From: Alphaproteobacteria bacterium
GTDB taxonomy: Bacteria; Pseudomonadota; Alphaproteobacteria; GCA-2731375
Direction of reading: 5' to 3'
NCBI GenBank assembly: GCA_028824965.1
Contig: JAPKBD010000003.1
Coordinates: 1 to 48,962 of the forward strand
DNA length: 48,962 nucleotides
The notes beneath the pieces are model-generated. The model worked only from the letters and a program-made list of their open reading frames with translations, was not told the origin of the DNA and did no database searches. The translations under genes and the position numbers were made by a program. Position 1 is the stretch's first letter. Every line of letters begins with the position of its first letter. Below, piece after piece: positions 44,059 through 48,962 of the stretch.

Positions 44059-45755
44059 GCGAGGGGACAAAAAGCAATTCCATTCCCAATTCCATCACCG
44101 GTCGCAGTGCCTTTCTGGCCCTGTTAAAGGACGAAGGCGTCACCAAGCTGTTTGGCAATCCCGGCACCACGGAACTGCCCATCATGCACGCGATGACGGA
44201 ACAAACGGATATCGGCTATGTTCTTGGCCTACAGGAATCCATCGTTGTCGGCATGGCCGATGGCTATGCCAGGGCATCGGGCAAGATTGCCGCCGTCAAT
44301 GTGCATGTGGCACCGGGCCTGGGCAATGCCATGGGCGCCCTTTACACGGCGAATTTTTCCGGCTCCCCCCTGATCATCACCGCAGGTCAGCAGGAACAGG
44401 GCCACGGCTTGATGGAACCATTGCTGTATGCGCCCCTGGTGCCGATCGCAGCGCCAATGGTGAAGTGGGCGGTGGAGGTCACCCGGATAGAGGACCTGCC
44501 CCGCATCATGCGCCGTGCCGCCAAAGTGGCGCTGACACCGCCGACGGGCCCGGTATTTATTTCCCTGCCCGGCGATATCCTGAATATGGAAGCCGCCATT
44601 GATATGGGTGAGAGCACCCGCGTGAATACCGCCATGCGGCCATCCGATGCCGGGCTTGAACAACTAGCGGCCCGGTTGTTACAGGCGCAAAATCCGGTGA
44701 TCATCGCTGGGCATGAGATCATTGCCTCCGATGCGTTTGAGGAAGCCGACCAATTTGCTGAAATGCTGGGCGCGCCGGTCTATCAGCAAACGGTCAATGA
44801 CGGGGCGCATTTCCCATCAGAACATCCCGCCTTTATGGGCAGCCTGAACAGAGACCAGGAATATGTCCGTGGCAAACTGGCACCCCATGATCTGGTGATT
44901 TGCCTGGGCGCTGATTTGTTACGTATGTCGGTCTACAGCCCGGTCGATCCCTTGCCGAACGATCTGGCGGTTATCCAAATCGGCCAGCGGGATTGGGAGA
45001 TGGGCAAGAACCATCCGGTCGAGATGGCCTTGCGCGCTGACGTTAAGGAGACTGTAGCTGCGCTGCTGCCAGTTCTGGCAGCCCGTGGCGGCCAGAATTT
45101 GAAAGACCGCGCCCAAGCATCCATGGACGATCTGTCGACGCGGAACTGGACCGTGCAGCGGGCGCAAGCCAAGGCGGATGTCGCAAAAATGGCCGATGCC
45201 AGCCCGATAGACCGGGACTGGTTGATGTCGTCCTTGGTGGATTTACTGCCCCGTGATGGCATCGTTGTTGATGAGGGCCTCACCTCTGCCCGCAGCCTGT
45301 TGAAATTCCTGGCCATCCGGGACCGCTATAGCTATTTCGGCAACGCATCGGGCGGCATTGGTTGGGGCATCGCGGCCGCCCTGGGCATTCAAATCGCCCA
45401 TCCTGACCGCCGGGTTGTCGCCATCCTTGGGGATGGCAGTTCCATGTATTCCATTCAGGCATTGTGGACGGCGGCACATCTCAAATTGCCGATTACATTC
45501 GTGATCGCCAATAACGGCGGCTATCGCATCATCAAAGAGAGGCTGTTGGCCTTCCACGGCAACGATACGTTTATTGCTATGGACTTCAAAGATCCCAGCA
45601 TCGAATTTGCCGACTTGGCCCGTTCCCTCGGCGTGAAGGCGGAGCGTATTGAGACCGCCGGCGCGTTCGAGACAGCTTTTCAGGCCGCAGACAAAAGGGA
45701 TGGCCCGGTGTTGTTGGAAGTTATGGTTGATGGCGGCGAAACGAAACGGGACTAG
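44055..45755 (+). CDS. Thiamine-diphosphate-dependent enzyme of the benzoylformate decarboxylase type
   Basis: A 566-residue ThDP enzyme of the acetolactate synthase/decarboxylase superfamily. The cofactor motif is GDGSSMYSIQALWTAA with the closing NNGGY about 27 residues on. The catalytic Glu is present in YVLGLQESIVVGMADGYARA, and His in NVHVAPGLGNAMGALY matches the His found in benzoylformate decarboxylase. True glyoxylate carboligase has Val in place of that Glu, so a carboligase reading based only on the neighbouring reductase is not favoured. Substrate is therefore open: an aromatic or small 2-keto acid. It converges on the Sel1 gene with a four-base overlap. Confidence 0.85.
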   Translation: MSEGTKSNSIPNSITGRSAFLALLKDEGVTKLFGNPGTTELPIMHAMTEQTDIGYVLGLQESIVVGMADGYARASGKIAAVNVHVAPGLGNAMGALYTANFSGSPLIITAGQQEQGHGLMEPLLYAPLVPIAAPMVKWAVEVTRIEDLPRIMRRAAKVALTPPTGPVFISLPGDILNMEAAIDMGESTRVNTAMRPSDAGLEQLAARLLQAQNPVIIAGHEIIASDAFEEADQFAEMLGAPVYQQTVNDGAHFPSEHPAFMGSLNRDQEYVRGKLAPHDLVICLGADLLRMSVYSPVDPLPNDLAVIQIGQRDWEMGKNHPVEMALRADVKETVAALLPVLAARGGQNLKDRAQASMDDLSTRNWTVQRAQAKADVAKMADASPIDRDWLMSSLVDLLPRDGIVVDEGLTSARSLLKFLAIRDRYSYFGNASGGIGWGIAAALGIQIAHPDRRVVAILGDGSSMYSIQALWTAAHLKLPITFVIANNGGYRIIKERLLAFHGNDTFIAMDFKDPSIEFADLARSLGVKAERIETAGAFETAFQAADKRDGPVLLEVMVDGGETKRD

Positions 45756-46438
45756 CGGCCACCTTGTGCGCTGCTTTGATAGTCACGTGCGAAGCGCCGC
45801 GCCTTGGCGATTTCTGCGCGGGTTGGCTCAGCCGCTTTTGGTGTTTCGATCCGTCTGACGATGGATTTTTGCGGTTTGGGTACAAATGCGGGGCCGGTTC
45901 GGCCACTGGCCATGAAGAACCAGGCCCGCGAGCGGCGTAGATCACGGGGTATCATTCGGCCATCCCGGAAAGCTGCACCAAGGGCGTACTGGGCATCGAT
46001 ATTGCCTTGCACGGCTGCCCTGCGCCACCAATTCATCATATGATCTGTGTTTTGCTCCACGCCCACGCCGCGCATATACAAATTGCCAATCCAGAATTGC
46101 GCGATGCTGTGGCCTTGTTGGGCTGCCCGCTCGAACCAAGCGGCGGCCTCAACCGAATCCTGCCGCATCCCTCTACCAGTGGCTAAATAGGCAGCCAGTT
46201 GATGCTGTGCGCCCGAGGAACCTTGTTCGGCGCGAATACGTAAAATCGCCAAACGGTCGAATTCAGCTTGGCCTTGGCCCCGCCCCCGACCTTCTAGGGA
46301 CGCCAAAACGTCTATCGCCGGTTCAACCGCACCCGAAGGCCGATCAGCTAAACTCACACTGGGTCTGCTGACAGCTAAAACGGCTGTCATTACGATAGCG
46401 AATTGTATCGCCATACCTATACGCTTCAGCATAAACAT
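45752..46438 (-). CDS. Secreted Sel1-repeat protein
   Basis: A 228-residue protein with N-terminal signal peptide (IQFAIVMTAVLAVSRPSVSLA; cleavage likely after SLA). The middle contains three to four Sel1-like/TPR repeats: SSGAQHQLAAYLATGRGMRQ, HSIAQFWIGNLYMRGVGVEQ and NIDAQYALGAAFRDGRMIPR. The C-terminus is basic and Pro-rich. These proteins act as periplasmic scaffolds; partner unknown. It stands alone; 130 bases separate it from the amidase gene upstream on the same strand. Confidence 0.82.
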   Translation of the reverse strand: MFMLKRIGMAIQFAIVMTAVLAVSRPSVSLADRPSGAVEPAIDVLASLEGRGRGQGQAEFDRLAILRIRAEQGSSGAQHQLAAYLATGRGMRQDSVEAAAWFERAAQQGHSIAQFWIGNLYMRGVGVEQNTDHMMNWWRRAAVQGNIDAQYALGAAFRDGRMIPRDLRRSRAWFFMASGRTGPAFVPKPQKSIVRRIETPKAAEPTRAEIAKARRFARDYQSSAQGGR

Positions 46439-46568
46439 GCTGCGTACTTACCCTCGTGCCCTACTACTTCTCTCTATGAATGAGTTAAGGGCAAATTCAT
46501 TAAAAAAGGCTTATTTCTGCGCTGAATTCGTTTACGACCACGCGACCAACGCCCATCCCAGGCAATGA

Positions 46569-47987
46569 TCACCAGCCTGGTGGGTGCAATTTGTGCCAAT
46601 CGCTGGCCCGTTCATAGGCCGTGCCGGCTTGCACCAGCAAAGGTTCGCTGAGGGCGTGGCCAACAAATTGCAAAGACAACGGCAGGCCATCGTCAGACAA
46701 GCCACAGGGCAGAGAAATCGTTGGTAAACCAGCATAATCCATGGGTACGGTAAAGCGGGTTTGCCAGGGATCTCGGTCTTTGGGTACGGGGCCATAGGCC
46801 ACTTCAGGCGTCATTGGATAAGCTGCGCGCGCCGTTGAAGGGCAGGCCAGAACATCTACCTCTGCCATAGTTTGGCGCAAAGCACCCACGCAGGCAGCGC
46901 GCAGATTGTTCGCCTGGGCGTAATCGGCAGCGCTATGCCGGTGCCCCTGCTCCAGCCAGCCGCGGAACCAAGGGCCGTATTCGTCCGACCGGGCGGGATA
47001 GGTGGCCCGATGGGCGTCTGCCGCCTCCGCCGTGCACAATATGGTCCAGGCGGGCAGATATTCGCGCAAACGTTCCGGCATCGAAACTTCGATGATCTCG
47101 GCCCCTAAGCCAGCCATAACCTCGATCGCCGCAACAACTGCTGCAGCATAGTCAGGTGCCATGTCCTGGGTGGCATAGGCTTCATCCCAGCCGATGCGTA
47201 GACCTTTAACTTTTGCGTCCCGGGCGGCATCCAGGCCTGCCAGCATATCCGGCACCGGGGCAACAAGGGAGGTGGGATCCTCCGGGTCATGGCCCGCCAT
47301 GGCCTGCAATACAATGCCCGCATCCGCGCAGGAGCGTGTGAGAGGCCCCACATGATCAAGGGATTGCGCCAAATCCAACACACCATGGCGGCTGACCCGC
47401 CCCCAGGTTGGTTTCAGCCCCACAGTGCCGCAAACAGCCGCAGGATGCCGGATGGAGCCGCCGGTATCACTACCCAATGTGGCAAAGGCCAAACCAGCTG
47501 CCGTCGCAGCACCTGAGCCTGAGGAAGAAGCGCCGGACCAATGGCTTTCCTTCCAAGGGTTTTCCGGCACATCAAAGGCGGGATTATAGCCAGCCATGGC
47601 ACCCTCGGTCAGATTCAGCTTACCCAACAAAACAGCGCCCGCATCCCGCAATCGCTGCACCACAGTGGCATCATAGTCGGGGATATGATCGGCCAGCACC
47701 GCCAACCCACCCATGGTTCGGGTCCCTTTTGTAAAACAAAGGTCTTTCACCGCAATGGGAATACCATGCAGCGGGCCGCGATAGTTACCGACTGCAATCT
47801 CCGCCTCCGCCGCCTTTGCCTCCGCCAGGGCCTGGTCCGCCATCACCGTCGCATAGGATTTTAAACGTCCATCCAGCGCCTCTATCCGCGCCAACATCAC
47901 CTCCGTCAGCGCGACGGGCGACAGATCACCGGATTTGATCCGTACGGAGAGTTCAAGAATGGTCTGATAATGCAATTCGTCGCTCAT
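46569..47987 (-). CDS. Amidase signature family hydrolase
   Basis: A 472-residue amidase with the Ser-cisSer-Lys triad: Lys in GIPIAVKDLCFTKG, cis-Ser in WSGASSSGSGAATAAG and nucleophile Ser in FATLGSDTGGSIRHPAAVCG. It hydrolyses amides, but the substrate is unknown; GatA is unlikely, since gatC and gatB are absent and the C-terminus (YAQANNLRAACVGAL, PMDYAGLPTISLPCG) is more like catabolic amidases. ATG 47987 has GAGGCG upstream; earlier in-frame codons are not supported. Sixty bases separate it from the dioxygenase gene upstream on the same strand, so they may share a transcript. Confidence 0.9.
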   Translation of the reverse strand: MSDELHYQTILELSVRIKSGDLSPVALTEVMLARIEALDGRLKSYATVMADQALAEAKAAEAEIAVGNYRGPLHGIPIAVKDLCFTKGTRTMGGLAVLADHIPDYDATVVQRLRDAGAVLLGKLNLTEGAMAGYNPAFDVPENPWKESHWSGASSSGSGAATAAGLAFATLGSDTGGSIRHPAAVCGTVGLKPTWGRVSRHGVLDLAQSLDHVGPLTRSCADAGIVLQAMAGHDPEDPTSLVAPVPDMLAGLDAARDAKVKGLRIGWDEAYATQDMAPDYAAAVVAAIEVMAGLGAEIIEVSMPERLREYLPAWTILCTAEAADAHRATYPARSDEYGPWFRGWLEQGHRHSAADYAQANNLRAACVGALRQTMAEVDVLACPSTARAAYPMTPEVAYGPVPKDRDPWQTRFTVPMDYAGLPTISLPCGLSDDGLPLSLQFVGHALSEPLLVQAGTAYERASDWHKLHPPGW

Positions 47988-48046
47988 GGCTTGGCGCCTC
48001 ATTTTTTGTTGTTTGTTGCAAAGTCTCGATTTAGCAACGCACGCAT

Positions 48047-48916
48047 TTACTCCAGCAAAGTAGAGACCTCTCCGCGCACGCGTGTTTGCCGCATGTAGCG
48101 GCGATATTTGTCCGCATCGTAGCCGGAACCACGATGGAGCAGGCAGCGATTGTCCCAGATAACCAGGTCCTCTGGCTGCCATTGGTGGCTATAGGCGTGT
48201 GCGGGCTGCGTTGCCCGGGCTTGAAGATCGTCCAGCAAGGCGCGGGCCTCGGCCTCCGCCATATCCTGGATTGTCTTGGCGTGGGAGCCGAGATAGTAGT
48301 TCTTGGCCCCCGTTCTGGGGTTTAAGCGCACCAATTTTTGCGCCACGGGCGGCAGGGAGGCGGAGAGCGAGGGACTGACCGCGTCAGGGGCCACTTTGGA
48401 GCGGGAATAGGTATAGTCGTGGATGGCCCGTAAGGGTTCGATACGGGCCTGGGTTTCGGCATCAAGGCGACCATGCGCCGCACGCAGGCTAACAAATTCC
48501 GTGGCCCCGCCTTCATCGGGCACTTCGTAGACGCACATAATGGACAGGCGTGACGGCACCTCGCGGAATGAGCTGTCGGAATGCCACATATTGTTACCGG
48601 TGAGGAAAACCGTTTTTTTATTCTGATTGCCCAATTTCGTGCCATCGGGCTGTACATTGCCGATCGTCCCGAAATAGACAATTTTGCCGCTTTCGCCTTT
48701 CGCCACGTGGCCTTCCTCTGCCTCGCCCAACGCCTTGGTAAAGGCCAGCTGTCGACCATCATCGAAGGGCTGATGGGGGAAATGCAGCAATGAATAGTCG
48801 TCAATGGCCGCCTGAATTTCCTCAACCGCCGCAGCTGACAAAGGTGCAGCCAAATCGATGCCGGTGATCCGGGCACCAAAATCTTCATGGAGCGGTTCAA
48901 TATCGAATAAGGCCAT
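48047..48916 (-). CDS. TauD/TfdA-family Fe(II)/2-oxoglutarate dioxygenase
   Basis: A 289-residue dioxygenase. The iron ligands are His and Asp in NNMWHSDSSFREVPS and the distal His in NRCLLHRGSGYD; the 2-oxoglutarate-binding Arg is probably in YMRQTRVRG. N-terminus FGARITGIDLAAPLSAAAV is conserved in the family. It resembles 2,4-D/alpha-ketoglutarate dioxygenases more than taurine-specific TauD, and no taurine ABC genes are here. With the following amidase it could form a small catabolic unit. ATG 48916 is preceded by GAGGGAG-type ribosome sequence. Confidence 0.9.
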   Translation of the reverse strand: MALFDIEPLHEDFGARITGIDLAAPLSAAAVEEIQAAIDDYSLLHFPHQPFDDGRQLAFTKALGEAEEGHVAKGESGKIVYFGTIGNVQPDGTKLGNQNKKTVFLTGNNMWHSDSSFREVPSRLSIMCVYEVPDEGGATEFVSLRAAHGRLDAETQARIEPLRAIHDYTYSRSKVAPDAVSPSLSASLPPVAQKLVRLNPRTGAKNYYLGSHAKTIQDMAEAEARALLDDLQARATQPAHAYSHQWQPEDLVIWDNRCLLHRGSGYDADKYRRYMRQTRVRGEVSTLLE

Positions 48917-48962
48917 AAGGCTCCCTCACATCCGGTTTTGGGTCTTTGCGCCATCATATGAG

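Noticed and set aside
44055-45755. Annotation of the ThDP enzyme as glyoxylate carboligase from its neighbour
   Set aside because: The catalytic Glu missing in carboligase is present here.
46569-47987. GatA subunit of Glu-tRNA amidotransferase
   Set aside because: gatB and gatC are absent, and the C-terminal half is more like catabolic amidases.
1-48962. tRNA, rRNA, CRISPR array or insertion sequence
   Set aside because: Looked for cloverleaf-type sequence, regularly spaced repeats and transposase motifs and found none.

Overview
The window looks like chromosomal DNA of an alphaproteobacterium, possibly a Rhodospirillales-type free-living organism. Evidence for this is the TrcR/DUF1013 cell-cycle regulator, a DUF1192 protein beside a quinone oxidoreductase, the argD-argF-hslO order, an rsmB-rpe-heparinase-like run, an SDHAF4-type protein, and a complete System I cytochrome c maturation cluster. 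The placement is inference from gene content. Coding density is high, overlaps of the ATGA type are common, and no tRNA, rRNA, CRISPR array or insertion sequence was seen.

Layout. 1-1920: an RND efflux pump operon (adaptor, then pump; the pump runs off the left edge). 2041-6875: argE divergent from an argD-argF-hslO-lipoprotein operon. 7014-9098: a Cache/PAS/degenerate HD-GYP membrane sensor interrupted by one in-frame TAG. 9242-13178: a DMT exporter, a cytoplasmic molybdopterin oxidoreductase and a class IV aminotransferase. 13156-16561 (minus): pmbA, cysQ-like phosphatase and an MFS transporter interrupted by one in-frame TAA. 16765-22193: an SDR with a missing active site, an SDHAF4-like small protein, rsmB, rpe, a heparinase-like protein and rpiA.

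22257-32220: yciB followed by ccmABCDE, two unrelated 2-hydroxyacid dehydrogenases, then ccmFGHI, apparently one long co-directional operon for heme delivery and c-type cytochrome assembly. 32318-32820: a class I cyclic-di-GMP riboswitch (GEMM-I) directly in front of a stand-alone CheY-type receiver; this is the strongest regulatory finding. 32833-36868: an acyl-CoA dehydrogenase / GIY-YIG-like / enoyl-CoA hydratase operon, then mutM and ubiE.

36893-38294: a small phage remnant (T4-type lysozyme, holin-like membrane protein, N-terminal module of a tail fibre, unknown gene). 38610-39437: trcR, with unusual inverted and tandem repeats upstream. 39703-42435: quinone oxidoreductase, DUF1192 and a ChaN-type lipoprotein. 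42436-43152: the largest gene-free stretch; it holds two strong terminators, an FNR/CRP-family-type palindrome and a possible small RNA or leader attenuator ahead of an operon for a beta-hydroxyacid dehydrogenase and a ThDP enzyme (43153-45755). The right end has a Sel1-repeat protein, an amidase and a TauD-like dioxygenase.

Two themes stand out: cyclic-di-GMP signalling (riboswitch-controlled receiver plus a degenerate HD-GYP sensor) and two otherwise intact genes each broken by a single in-frame stop.
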